Part shown: piece after piece, positions 20,456 to 30,356 of the stretch
Layout: the number at the start of each line of letters is the position of its first letter
Position numbering within the stretch: the stretch's first letter is position 1
Source: Drosophila persimilis
Taxonomy: Eukaryota; Arthropoda; Insecta; Diptera; Drosophilidae
DNA: 64,000 nucleotides
Assembly (NCBI RefSeq): GCF_003286085.1
Contig: NW_020825289.1
Coordinates: forward strand, 2,728,001-2,792,000
Reading direction: 5' to 3'
Translations under genes and position numbers: made by a program
Notes under the pieces: generated by a model
Told to the model about the DNA's origin: nothing
Seen by the model: only the letters and a program-made list of their open reading frames with translations
The model's database searches: none

Positions 20456-21958
20456 ATGGCAGAAAAAAGTAAATCCACTCTTGAAGACTTAAAGATCAAG
20501 CTCAAAAGTCGAGCAAAAAGCATTCGCCGCTTAGAGGATCGATTAGATCAAGGATCGATTCCTTTGCAATTACCGGAATTACAATGTAGATTAGATTGTT
20601 TGAATGCTTCAATTGAAAAGGCTAATCATTTGCAGGAGCAAATCGAGGACATAACAGGTGATGATGCATATGCAGCCGAGTTGGAAGAGCTGATAATTGT
20701 CACCAAAGGAAAGATAATGTCGCTTATCGCCGCCTTTGATGCAGCAAGCGAGACGAAGCCAGTGTCTTCTTCAGCCCCAACTCATGCTAGACTTCCGAAA
20801 TTGGCATTACCCAAATTTAGTGGTAAACACTCGGAATTCAAAAATTTCATTAGCCTTTTTGAGAGGCTATTCCATAGCGACAACAGCATACCGGTGATCG
20901 AAAAATTTAATCATTTGATTTCGTGCCTCTCTGATGAAGCATTAGGAAAAATAAAGGCGTTCCAAGTCACCGAGGCAAATTATGAAAAGGCCATGGCTGG
21001 CCTAAAACGAGTATATGACAACGATTATTTGATTTTCACGAATAATATTTCCACATTGTTCAATCTGCCGAGAATGTCGCATCAATCTGCATCATCTCTA
21101 AGAACTCTAATCGATACTGTTTCGTCGATTTACGGATCGTTACTGTCGATCGGAGATGATACAAAAATTTCGAATGCAATGCTCATTCATCTCGTTTTAA
21201 ACAGAGTCGACCCAGTGACGAAACAAAAGTGGGATGAACAGCTTACTTATGAGAAGTTGCCGCTTTGGTCAGACTTTGAGAAAGTCTTGAATCGTCGATA
21301 CCAGCATCTGTCTGCTGAAGAATCGACCAAGCCAAGGCAAGACAAAGTCATGCCAAGCAAGCAACATAATCGCAGTTCATTTGCTTGTTCTTCCACTTCC
21401 ACCAACAGTAGAACTCAGCAAACTTGTAGCTACTGCAATTCAGGAGACCATGTAGTCTCAAATTGCCCTTCATTTTCGCGTCTCTCGGTGATGCAAAGGT
21501 TTGAGTTTGCTAAGGCGGCATCCCTATGCATTAATTGTCTGCGAAAAGGCCACGCTGTTGTAAAATGCAAAGCCAATAAATGTCGAGTATGCAGCCGCTT
21601 ACATCATACATTATTGCATCGATACACAGTGTCGGCTAATAGTCTCGCGTTGCCACCACCCCAAGAGAGTCCTTCTCCTCCATCAAATCAGAATCAACCT
21701 TCCACGTCACATGTTTTGCATGCGACAGCGTTGGACAGGGTAATTCTGGCTACGTCGATCGTAAGCGTCCGAACTAAGAGCGGTGAACACATTCTGGCCA
21801 GAGATCTGCTCGACTCTGAATCACAAACAAATTTCATTACCGAGGACCTCGCTAATCGCTTACAGATCCGTAGAGAGGAGTCCTGTATTAACTTGCTTGG
21901 AATTGGTGAATCTAATTCTCAAGTAAAGGATAAAATACACACAGTGGTGAAGTCGTGA
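20456..21958 (+). CDS. gag: BEL-2 gag plus start of protease
   Basis: A 500-codon frame from the ATG at 20456. N-terminal coiled-coil region (residues 1-90), then the Pao/BEL gag (DUF1759-type) core at about 115-290 with LPKFSGKHSEFKNFISLFER and KFNHLISCLSDEAL. Two zinc knuckles follow, CSYCNSGDHVVSNC (about 326-339) and CINCLRKGHAVVKC (about 361-374), then CRVC, a Pro/Ser-rich linker, and the aspartyl protease active site at residue 453 reading LLDSESQTNF instead of the usual D-S-G. The frame ends at TGA 21956-21958; the second copy has CGA there, so this is a C-to-T nonsense change at a CpG inside the Gag-Pol reading frame. Gag forms the particle and binds RNA; the product here would lack pol. 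Confidence 0.85.
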   Translation: MAEKSKSTLEDLKIKLKSRAKSIRRLEDRLDQGSIPLQLPELQCRLDCLNASIEKANHLQEQIEDITGDDAYAAELEELIIVTKGKIMSLIAAFDAASETKPVSSSAPTHARLPKLALPKFSGKHSEFKNFISLFERLFHSDNSIPVIEKFNHLISCLSDEALGKIKAFQVTEANYEKAMAGLKRVYDNDYLIFTNNISTLFNLPRMSHQSASSLRTLIDTVSSIYGSLLSIGDDTKISNAMLIHLVLNRVDPVTKQKWDEQLTYEKLPLWSDFEKVLNRRYQHLSAEESTKPRQDKVMPSKQHNRSSFACSSTSTNSRTQQTCSYCNSGDHVVSNCPSFSRLSVMQRFEFAKAASLCINCLRKGHAVVKCKANKCRVCSRLHHTLLHRYTVSANSLALPPPQESPSPPSNQNQPSTSHVLHATALDRVILATSIVSVRTKSGEHILARDLLDSESQTNFITEDLANRLQIRREESCINLLGIGESNSQVKDKIHTVVKS

Positions 21959-23188
21959 ATAAATGGTAGTGAGTTCTCCTTTGATTTTTGGATCCTGAAA
22001 TCAATTTCAGGTTATCACCCTGACCAGTCAGTGAATGTGACTGACTGGCGAATCCCAGAGAACCTACCACTGGCAGACCCTTATTTCTACAAGCCACAAA
22101 GAATAGATATGTTAATTGGAGCAGAATCGTTCTTTGAATTATTAGCTGTTGGTCAAATTAAACAAGGTCCTGACTTTCCAACTCTTCAGAAAACCCTTCT
22201 TGGTTGGGTTGTGTCGGGAAAATATGTTTCCAGGAGTTCTGCTCCTCAAATTACAAACAGTTTGAGTTGCAGTGAAGAGTTGCTAGTATCCATCGATAGG
22301 ACCTTGAAAAAGTTTTGGTCACTGGAAGAAATGCCATCTACCAAGAAACTTGGCACACCTGAGCACAAGCTACGTGAAGAACACTATTGTAAGACGATTC
22401 AGGTACTATCATCAGGTCCTTTCGAAGTAAGGCTCCCGTTTAAATCGAAATTAAATCCAAATTGTTTAGGCAACTCCTTTGAGGTTGCGAAACGGCGGTT
22501 TTTTTCGCTTGAAAGACGATTGCATCATGACCCTGAGTGGAAGAAAATGTACTTGGAATTCATAGAAGAGTACCTCTCCTTAGGTCATATGTCTCCTAAT
22601 GACAATACGATTCCTTCTACTCCACACTACGTAATCCCTCATCAGTGTGTTCTGAGGCCCCAAGGTACGTCTACCAAGCTCCGAGTCGTGTTCGATGCTT
22701 CGTCCAAGACGTCCTCACAGGATGCCTTAAATGATATTCTGATGGTGGGACCTACCATTCAAGAGGAATTATACTCGACACTGCTCCGTTTCCGTCTGCA
22801 CAGGTTTGCCCTGACTGCTGATGTTAAAAAGATGTATCGCCAAGTGATGGTGAACGAAGCGGATCGGCAGTTTCAGCTCATAGTGTGGAGAAGAGACCCT
22901 TCTGAATCCTTGAGATTATTCAAGCTCAAAACTGTAACCTATGGGACTGGACCAGTCCCATTCTTAGCTATCCGGTGTTTGAAAAGGTTGAGTGAGTCTG
23001 CGAAGCTCTTATTCCCTAGAGCTGCTAACGTTATTGGGTCCGACTTTTACGTCGATGACTTGTTGACTGGTGCTGCATGCGTAGAGGAGCTAAGGGCAAT
23101 TAAGTCCGAAGTGTCTCAGGTTCTTCAGACCGCAGGGTTTGAGTTGACTAAGTGGTTTTCAAACTCATCCCGAGATCACCGCATCTGA
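21959..23188 (+). pseudogene. pol: BEL-2 pol part 1: protease end and reverse transcriptase
   Basis: Continues the gag frame after the TGA. The open stretch 22031-23188 covers the RT: VIPHQCVLRPQGTSTKLRVV, FDASSKTSS, LTADVKKMYRQVMV, TYGTGPVPFLAIRCL and the catalytic FYVDDLLTGA near 23045-23072, with both aspartates present. The stop after SRDHRI at 23186 comes from a frame change; homologous connection sequence continues downstream. Copies viral-type RNA into DNA in the particle. This block looks catalytically intact but is unlinked from gag by the upstream nonsense codon. Confidence 0.8.
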
Positions 23189-24485
23189 GGGCACAGCCAA
23201 ACCCATAACAATCTCGGATTCAGAGTCGACAAAGGCGTTAGAAATCTCATGGTTACCTACTGACGATGCCTTTAAGTTCAAAATTGACAATTAAGTTATG
23301 GGTCTATGAGCGACAAAACGGAACATACTATCGGTGACATCAAAGTTGTTTGACCCCCTTGGTTTGTTAAGTCCTATCGTCATAAAAGGCAAGATCCTAT
23401 TGCCGGAGCTTTAGCTTAACAAACTAGATTGGGATGAGTCGATTCCGTAGCATTTGGAAACAGCATGGAATAAGTTGAAAAATACACTATCTCAATTGGA
23501 AGACATATCCATATCTCGGTTTGTGTATTCCGATCCGATGTCACCGGTTCAAATACATGCCTTTGCTGACGCCTACATGAGAGCCTATGGAGGGTGCGTC
23601 TATATACGTAGCAGCACTGCAGAAGGTTTAAAAATATCATTGTTGACTTCGAAATCCAAAGTAGAAATCTGTCACAGAATCAAGCCCCTATTAAACGTGC
23701 CCATTGAACGAGTCGTTTATTGGTCGGATTCAAAGGTAACTCTTCATTGGATCCGGTCTCATCCATCGTCGTTGTCGACTTTCGTTTCAAATAGAGTGGC
23801 TGAGATTCAAGAGTGGTAAGATGATGCTACGTGGCGGCATGTACCCACGAAACAGAACCCAGCAGATATTGTCTCAAGAGGTTGTGACGTCGACGAAATC
23901 GTTCAGTCAATTTGGTTCGAAGGACCATCATTTCTGAAAGAGGAAGAAGAAAACTGGCCCAAGAACGCTCATTTCGACCACTCCGATGATCTTCAGCTGG
24001 AAAAGAGGAAGACTGCGGTCGGGTTGACCGCGGCTGTGCGAAGTTCGGAGCTGTTAGATGTCATCGAGGGATTCTCGTCACACCTCAAACTGCTTAGAGT
24101 GTTCGTGTATGTGTTCCGCTTTATAAGAAAATGTAAAGACCCAAGCCTAAATTTCGAAAAAACTATCTCACCGACCGAATACAATGAAGCTTTTTATAAA
24201 ATTGTCGAAATCGTCCAGCATCACGAGTATCAAGAAGAAATTGAAAAGGTTAGGAAAGGATTTACAATTGGTCCTAGTCTTCAGCGGTTGAACCCATTCA
24301 TCCATGAAGACACAGGGACTTGGTGCAACTTTTCGTTGTTGCGAGTGGGGGGGGCGACTAGCCAAAGCTCCTATATCATACGATGCCAAGTTTCCTCTGC
24401 TTTTGACTAAGCGCTCGCAATTCGTGCGAAGCTATATATTCGTCATCTGCACCATTCGAATTTTCATGTCGGCCCACGAGCACTT
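23189..24485 (+). pseudogene. pol: BEL-2 pol part 2: connection, RNase H-like, integrase N-terminus
   Basis: Fragments in shifting frames: WNKLKNTLSQLEDISISRFV, VQIHAFADAYMRAYGGCVYI (RNase H start), RVVYWSDSKVTLHWI, stop at 23817-23819, then WRHVPTKQNPADIVSRGC, the linker IWFEGPSFL..NWP, and the zinc region around 24380-24490 (RHLHHSNFHVGPRALVSILR). A G-run near 24346-24353 is a likely slippage site for one frameshift. At least three frame breaks and one stop. Order matches the same region of BEL-1. Confidence 0.75.
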
Positions 24486-25526
24486 GTGAGCATCCTTCGA
24501 CAGAGCGTGTGGATAGTGAACGCTCAGGAGGTCTGCCGTCAGACAGTTCGATCATGTATGCGCTGTTTTAAGTGCAAGCTTCGATTGCTGACGCAACTCA
24601 TGGGGAATTTACCCGCAGATCGACTCCGTGCTCTCCGCCCATTTTCAATTTGCGGCGTTGATTTTTGTGGACCAGTGCACACGACATTGAAAATTCGCGG
24701 AAGGCCCCCATACAAGTCATACATTGCGCCTTTTGTTTGTTTTGCGTCCAAGGCGGTTCACCTAGAAATAGTTTCCGATCTAACCACTGATTGTTTTTTG
24801 TTGGCTTTTCAAAGGTTCGTTGGGCGCCGAGGATATCCCCAAGTCGTTCATTGCGACAACGGGACGAACTTCGTCGGAGCGAGCCGCCATCTCAGCGCTC
24901 TGCGGATCAGGCTCAAGGAGCAAGGAGACGCAATTCGCGACTTTACGTCAAAAAACGGATGCGAATTTGCGTTCATACCGCCGCGAGCTCCTCACATGGG
25001 AGGGCTATGGGAGGCAGGTGTAAAAACTGCCAAGAGCCTACTCCTACGGGCGGTAGGCAGCGCGCTCCTAACCGCCGAAGAGCTCGCCACAGTCCTCGTC
25101 GGCATCGAGGCCATAATGAACTCGAGGCCGCTGGGAGCCATCAGCCAAGATCCAAGCGACGGCGACAGGCGGGTCGCTCTTCGCCCCCCCAGCACTGCGG
25201 ACTCCGGACCAGGAGAGTCTCAGTTGCTTGCGGCGATGGCGACTTGTCTCGTCAGTCAGGCAAGCGTTTTGACAGCGATGGTCCCGCGAATATGTCCTGG
25301 GGCTTCAAAATGGGGCAAATGGCACCAGCAGCAACCGAACCTCGAGGAAGGAGACCTCGTCATCGTGGCCGAGGACAATCTGCCGCCTCAGGAGTGGCTC
25401 GTGGGGAGGGTCATCGCCACGCACGCAGGAAAGGACGGCATGGTCAGGGTCGTCGAAATAAGGACTAGCACTGGAGCGGTTTTTCGGCGGCCCATACACA
25501 AATTAGCGCCGCTCCCAATGTGTTGA
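24486..25526 (+). pseudogene. pol: BEL-2 integrase catalytic core and C-terminus
   Basis: A 346-codon open stretch. It carries RQSVWIVNAQE, paired cysteines CMRCFKC, and the D,D,E triad: D59 in ICGVDFCGPV, D124 in VHCDNGTNFVGA and E176 in GGLWEAGVK. NSRPL follows near 215. A short internal frameshift after DPSDG (about 25160-25215) replaces part of the sequence, then a C-terminal domain WLVGRVI, MVRVVEIRTSTGAVFRR, PIHKLAPLP ends at the stop 25524. This is the part that would insert the cDNA. It cannot be expressed from this copy because of upstream breaks. Confidence 0.8.
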
Positions 25527-25543
25527 AACCGATGCAGGCGTTC

Positions 25544-25554
25544 AACGGGGCCGG
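25544..25554 (+). other. BEL-2 polypurine-like tract
   Basis: AACGGGGCCGG directly before the 3' LTR. The equivalent before the BEL-1 3' LTR reads AAGGCGGCCGGAA on its sense strand. Expected plus-strand primer site, by position. Confidence 0.55.
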
Positions 25555-25858
25555 TGTTGCGTGACCTTCCATCCATGGCCACAATTATTAGTTATTGATC
25601 TGAATTATGAAGTCTAGTGTAAGTTAGGCTAGGGCAAAGCGGGAGCGCAATAAAAGCTCGCTCTCTCGCTCTTGGCGAATTCGCCCCGCTTTGCCACCGT
25701 AGGATAGTTAGAGTAAGAGATTTGAATTGTGAAGAAAATATAGTTGTTCGCCAACCTTGAATTAGATCGAGCGTATCAAGTTTTTCGCCCCGCCAAATAA
25801 ATAATTTAAATTACAGCCACCCAAAGTTTTCGGTAATTGATTAGAAAAACTCTTCTAA
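25555..25858 (+). repeat. BEL-2 3' LTR, last 7 bp missing
   Basis: TGTTGCGTGACC ... CTCTTCTAA. Relative to the 5' LTR it has a CGCTCT insertion and about 7 substitutions, and it ends at CTAA where DINE-1 sequence GTCAG begins. Confidence 0.85.
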
Positions 25859-26861
25859 GTCAGAATGGCTCTCCTCCGGCAGACGCCGCTAATATTAAAC
25901 GACACGACAAAGAGTGCGTGCGAGAGAGACAGAAAACAGTCTGACCGTGACGTCGGGCGCTGCGTAGCCACTGCAAATTGATTTGTTCCTTTTGGCTATA
26001 AAAATGATCTGATCTATGGCCGTTATCTATGATTCTGCGTTTTTAGTTTTCTCGAATGTGCAATATTGTGGATGCAACAGATTTTCGTCCTTTGTGGGGG
26101 CGGAAGGGGGTGAGGCGAAATTCTGAGATATACGTTTTATAGTGCGGATACCAAATTTGGTTACTCTAACGTTAATAGTCTCTGAGATGTTTGAATATCC
26201 CCAGATTTTCGTCCTTTGCGGGGGCGGAAGGGGGTGTGGCGAAATTTGGACACGAAACGGTCAAGGTCCGATATCACAGGAGTGTGGATACCAAATTTGG
26301 TTGCTCTGGCTTTTATAGTCTCTGAGATCTAGGCGCTAATGTTTTACTCTAAGCAAAGCCGCCTATGCTACGTGTGTGTTAGAGAGAGACAGGGCGAGAA
26401 AAAATGAAATTGTTTTCTTGATGCTGGCTATAATAATAATATGATCCAATTCAGATTCTGCTGTCTAAAAGATATGGTCATTCTGTACGATTCTGCGTTT
26501 TTTGTTTTTCTCATATCTTTAAAATTGTGGATGCCACAGATTTTCGTTCTTTGTGGGGTCGGAAGTGGGCGGGGCGAGGTTTTGAAATATTTTTGTAGCA
26601 GTGACATATCACAGAAGTCTGGATCCAAAACATCGTTGCTCTAGCTCTTATAGTCTTTGAGCGATAGGCGCTAATAGGGACGGACAGACGGACGGACGGA
26701 CAGACGGACAGACAGACAGGGCTCAATCGACTCGGCTAGTGATGCTGATCAAGAATATATATACTTTATGGGGTCGGAAACGATTCATTCTGGATGTTAC
26801 ACACATCCATTTTCACCACAAATCTAATATACCCCAATACTCATTTTGAGTATCGGGTATA
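25859..26861 (+). mobile_element. DINE-1 right part (split by BEL-2)
   Basis: GTCAGAATGGCTCTCC to GAGTATCGGGTATA. Contains the DINE-1 hallmarks: three diverged internal blocks ending in AGATTTTCGTCCTTTG..GGGGGCGGAAG, a GACGGACAGACGGAC microsatellite (about 26680-26720), CTCAATCGACTCGG and the 3' subterminal repeat. Together with 19060-19113 it forms one complete element inserted in the BEL-1 RT. Confidence 0.85.
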
Positions 26862-27569
26862 AAAATCCGTACCTCATCAGATGGATTCTCTCGCCATACT
26901 ATGAGCAGACGGCTTAGTCATGGCCGGGATATCAAACAACTGGGCAAGTGTATCGAAATATATTAAGCACTTGTTGTCATACACCACCTTCAAATTTTCT
27001 AAAGCCTTCGAATAGTTTGCATCTGAGACTTGGAATGCCTGTATCGTTCTTAAGGCTTCATCGGACAAGCACCAAATGAGATGGTTGAAGTTCTCAATAT
27101 TGGACAACGACCGGTCGGAATCTACCAAACTTTCGAAAAAATTAATAATTTGTTTATATTCCGCGTGCTTGCCGCTGAACTTTGGCAACTTTAATTTTAG
27201 CAAATTGGAGCGGTGCTGCACGGGAGCTAAATTTCCTTGTGGTTGGGAAGACCTGTTTGGCACTGCCGACATGTACAACGCCTTTGTAATCACACACGTT
27301 TCTTCTAGTTCCGACCTTTCCGAGTTATCTGGATCCACACTGTCGATCTCGGACTGCAGGGCCATTGCTTTGGTAATGTATTACTTTAAGATTTCAAAAC
27401 GACATTGGATTTGTAGTGGATCTAGCGAAATTGCACACTCCTCGAAGCCAATTCTCATCCGATTAATATCTTCGCTAACGTTGTCCCGCTGCGTATATAA
27501 TTTGGTCAGTTTTGCGCTTCCACACATCCCGCCCGCGGTTGGCTTCTCTTCACCATTCTTTTGAGCCAT
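26862..27569 (-). pseudogene. gag: BEL-1 gag, duplicate unit 1
   Basis: Starts MAQKNGEEKPTAGGM at 27569. A TAA after RFEILK interrupts it near 27381. The core 27365-26877 carries LKLPKFSGKHAEYKQIINFF and FNHLIWCLSDEAL, homologous to the BEL-2 gag core. It ends at about SAHSM, after which the sequence (REST, then YGFFRLNTVV across the DINE-1 insertion) looks like RT. This indicates an older internal deletion joining gag to RT. Zinc knuckles and protease are missing. Confidence 0.75.
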
Positions 27570-27692
27570 TTTGTTTGTTGTTTTAAATTATTAAATATAA
27601 GGCAATAAAATGTTTAAATCAAATGCAGTGCGTTCCAACCGAACAATATTCGAACCAAGCGCGCATAAATTCGGTAAAATATGCACGCATAA

Positions 27693-29432
27693 CTCAGGTA
27701 CTGCGCCGAGGCTCTTTGTGGACCATTGCTTAAACTATTCACCCTGTCCATTGATTCCTCTTGCTTCCCCCCAATCTGGAAGGAATCGTTTATAATTCCT
27801 CTCCATAAAAAAGGTAGCAAGTCTGATGCAAAAAATTATAGAGGTATAGCAAAGTTATCCGCTATTCCCAAATTGTTTGAGAAGGTTTTAACTCCGCACT
27901 TGCAACATCTCTGCAAGTCACTTATATCTCCAACTCAGCATGGATTTATAAGGCGGCGATCAACCACCACGAACTTGTTAGAGTTTACCTCTTTCATTAT
28001 TAAAGGCTTTCAAGGTAACTTACAGACGGATGTTATTTACACCGACTTTAGTAAAGCATTCGACTCTGTAAACCATTCCCTTTTAGCACATAAACTTGAC
28101 CTTTTAGGGTTTCCGCCCAACCTCCTGAGATGGATTTCTAGCTATCTTTGTTCTAGGTCTCAAAGAGTCCTCTTCAAAAACTCCATCTCTTTACCAGTAA
28201 AGGTTTCTTCGGGAGTACCACAGGGCAGCCATCTAGGCCCCTTACTCTTCACACTCTTTATTAATGACTTGCCTTCAGTATTAACATACTCTCGAGTACT
28301 TATGTATGCGGATGATGTTAAACTCTGTGTCCAGTACAAGGACATTTCATTTCATTCTCGCTTGCAATCCGATCTCAATAGCTTTCAGTCATGGTGTTGT
28401 GCAAACTTGTTACACCTTAATGCCTCGAAATGCAAAGTTATGACATTTCATCGTTCTAGCCCTTTTTTGGTTCCCTATACCCTATGTGGTAGTTCTCTTG
28501 AGAGAATTACCCTGGTGGATGATCTGGGTGTTATGTTAGACCCCAAGTTAAAGTTTTCCGAACACATTTCTACCATGGTAAATAAGGCCATGGGCGTGCT
28601 TGGGTTTATAAAGAGGTGGTCAAAGGAATTTGACGACCCCTATATAACAAAGACTCTCTATACCTCGCTTGTTCGTCCGATCTTAGAATACGGCTCCTGT
28701 GTATGCCCTCAGTACAAAGTACACCAGGACCGTATAGAATCAGTACAGAAAAACTTTTTACTCTTTGCTCTGCGGGGCCTTAACTGGGATGCGGGTGTAA
28801 GACTCCCATCTTACTCTAGTAGACTATTATTAGTAAACCTCCCATCCTTAGTTAACCGTAGAAAAATGCTTGGTGTGATATTTATGCACAACTTGATCAG
28901 GGGTGACATAGACAGCCCTGATCTGTTGAGCCGCATAAACTTCACGATTCCTATTAGACTGACTAGAAACTTTATACCGTTGTTCCTTCCACTTTGTAGA
29001 TCGAATTATTCCTTGCATGAACCGTTTAGGGTCTTATGCTCGGATTATAATTCCCTCTACCATATTATATCCTCCTCTAATTCTCTTCCTCTTATTAAAT
29101 TACTAATCCTTACATACCTTTCTAGTAATTAGTAATTGTAGTGGTATTTGTATTTTGTATTTTATTGCATGCTTAATTTCTTAATAAGTTTAGTGCTAAT
29201 TTTCCTCGAATGTTAGTCTAATATCTATCTTTCTTGCATGTTCGCGTTTGGTTCGGTTACGCACCGCGCGTCATGCGGCAGCGCCCCTCGGTCGGTTGGG
29301 CGGGAGGAGGGCTGCGTTTTGCCTGGGATCCGCGCGTAACAGCCTTCTGCTGGTGTCACACGGGCCACTTGACGGTGCAGTAATTGCATCGCCTCTTGAT
29401 AGATGCAGTCGTTGCATGTCAACGTCCATACA
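27693..29432 (+). mobile_element. CR1-B LINE, young 5'-truncated insertion
   Basis: The empty site is preserved in duplicate unit 2 at 31186-31189 (GCACGCATAAACGTTAGG). The insertion is flanked by ATAA on both sides (27689-27692 and 29433-29436). Starts inside the RT and ends with the GC-rich 3' UTR and GCATGTCAACGTCCATACA. Confidence 0.9.
27726..29132 (+). CDS. CR1-B reverse transcriptase, open to its natural stop
   Basis: A 468-codon open frame covering the RT and C-terminal domain of ORF2; EN and the RT N-terminus are absent through 5' truncation. Motifs: IIPLHKKGSKSDAKNYRG (24-41), ISPTQHGF (67-74), YTDFSKAFDSVN (105-116), SSGVPQGSHLGPLLF (161-175) and the catalytic LMYADDVKLC with D196 and D197. 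A thumb (LGFIKRWSKEFDDPY) and the CR1 C-terminal domain (LNWDAG, CRSNYSLHEPFRVL) follow. Other copies read SCVWCPQ; this one reads SCVCPQ, a one-codon deletion. There is no promoter or start of its own (the first ATG is internal to RT), so it is a dead-on-arrival copy of a probably active source. Confidence 0.85.
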   Translation: MLKLFTLSIDSSCFPPIWKESFIIPLHKKGSKSDAKNYRGIAKLSAIPKLFEKVLTPHLQHLCKSLISPTQHGFIRRRSTTTNLLEFTSFIIKGFQGNLQTDVIYTDFSKAFDSVNHSLLAHKLDLLGFPPNLLRWISSYLCSRSQRVLFKNSISLPVKVSSGVPQGSHLGPLLFTLFINDLPSVLTYSRVLMYADDVKLCVQYKDISFHSRLQSDLNSFQSWCCANLLHLNASKCKVMTFHRSSPFLVPYTLCGSSLERITLVDDLGVMLDPKLKFSEHISTMVNKAMGVLGFIKRWSKEFDDPYITKTLYTSLVRPILEYGSCVCPQYKVHQDRIESVQKNFLLFALRGLNWDAGVRLPSYSSRLLLVNLPSLVNRRKMLGVIFMHNLIRGDIDSPDLLSRINFTIPIRLTRNFIPLFLPLCRSNYSLHEPFRVLCSDYNSLYHIISSSNSLPLIKLLILTYLSSN

Positions 29433-29436
29433 ATAA

Positions 29437-30040
29437 ACGTTAGGTTCGATTCTAAACGCTTGAACGAAAGCACTTCGAACCGAAGCGATCGCTACCAAAA
29501 GCCAAGCTTTGGCTCGACGTATCAAGCTCGAACCACGTTCGACACGATACGAAGCGTGCGATGTAAGTTTAAAGAAGTTAAGTTAAGTTGCCGAAGACGA
29601 AGCGGCAAACAATGTTCCACTTAATCCCACAAATTTAAGAGAATTTTAACCTTTTCCAAGAACAAATTGGCGAAGCAAACAGACGAACGATGCTCCAATG
29701 TTATAGTTAGCTCCCCAAGTATAAGAGACCGAAATGATCGCTTCTTGACACACCAACGAAACGCAAGCTGAGCGGTCCAGCAAAAGAGTCCGATATGACA
29801 AACGAAGCTGCAAAAGCAAGCTACGAAACGAAACGCCAAGCTGTGATCAGGGTAAAGACCGAATGCGACAATAAAGAGACGCGTATGTGAGGCATTAACG
29901 AGATGAATTTTTTTAAAGAGCGACAATGCGCATTGGTTTACCGCTGCAAGGGTCAACGTTTTCTCGAAACGAAAGACGAAATATGGCACCCAAGCACCGA
30001 AATAAGCTGTAAATTTTGGCGTTATGATGCTCTTCCTCAT
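29437..30040 (-). other. BEL-1 leader, unit 1
   Basis: No supported gene. 5' untranslated region of BEL-1. Repeated in unit 2 (31190-31780). A 139-codon minus-strand frame here is not supported as a protein (see rejected list). Confidence 0.6.
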
Positions 30041-30200
30041 ATAAGGTTAGGTTAGGTTAAGGCGGTAGCCGGGAGGGGAGATGTGAGCCTCCCGCCCCCG
30101 CCTATAAAAGGTCCGTTGTGTTGCCGCGTGGGCATGTGCCCCTTCTCGTTGCCTGAACCGTGAGAGCAGACTACTGCAGGATTAAGGGATGATCCCATCC
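30041..30200 (-). mobile_element. LOA LINE 3' end, truncated at the duplication junction
   Basis: AAGGTTAGGTTAGGTTAAGGC (minus-strand (TAACC)n tail) to GATCCCATCC. It is the unit 1 copy of the LOA insertion that is complete at 31785-32094. Confidence 0.8.
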
Positions 30201-30356
30201 GGACAGACAGACAGGGCTCAATCGACTCGGCTAGTGATGCTGATCAAGAATATATATACTTTATGGGGTCGGAAACGATTCATTCTGGATGTTACACACA
30301 TCCATTTTCACCACAAATCTTATATACCCCAATACTCATTTTGAGTATCGGGTATA
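30201..30356 (+). mobile_element. DINE-1 3' end fragment (unit 2)
   Basis: Copy of 26706-26861, ending GTATCGGGTATA. Confidence 0.85.

Larger units (their letters stand above)
19114..25858 (+). mobile_element. BEL-2: nearly complete Pao/BEL retrotransposon inside DINE-1
   Basis: 5' LTR, 19-nt primer site, leader, gag-protease, RT, RNase H, integrase, purine-rich tract and 3' LTR in order, 6.7 kb. The LTR pair differs at about 7 of 297 aligned sites (by eye) plus two indels. Several stops and frameshifts inactivate it. The last 7 bp of the 3' LTR are missing at the junction with DINE-1. Confidence 0.9.
26706..30200. repeat. Tandem duplication unit 1 (interrupted by CR1-B)
   Basis: Same sequence as 30201-31940 apart from about 11 substitutions, an 11-bp indel (CAAGCTTTGGC near 29503) and the CR1-B insertion. 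Lengths agree: 3495 minus 1744 (insert plus 4-bp duplication) minus 11 equals 1740. Confidence 0.9.

Noticed and set aside
24791-25468. 225-codon plus-strand ORF rich in Arg and Gly
   Set aside because: Out-of-frame shadow of the BEL-2 integrase, which carries the recognisable D,D,E motifs in another frame.
29621-30040. 139-codon minus-strand ORF, also at 31361-31780
   Set aside because: It lies in the BEL-1 leader, has no recognisable domain, and its conservation only reflects the recent tandem duplication.
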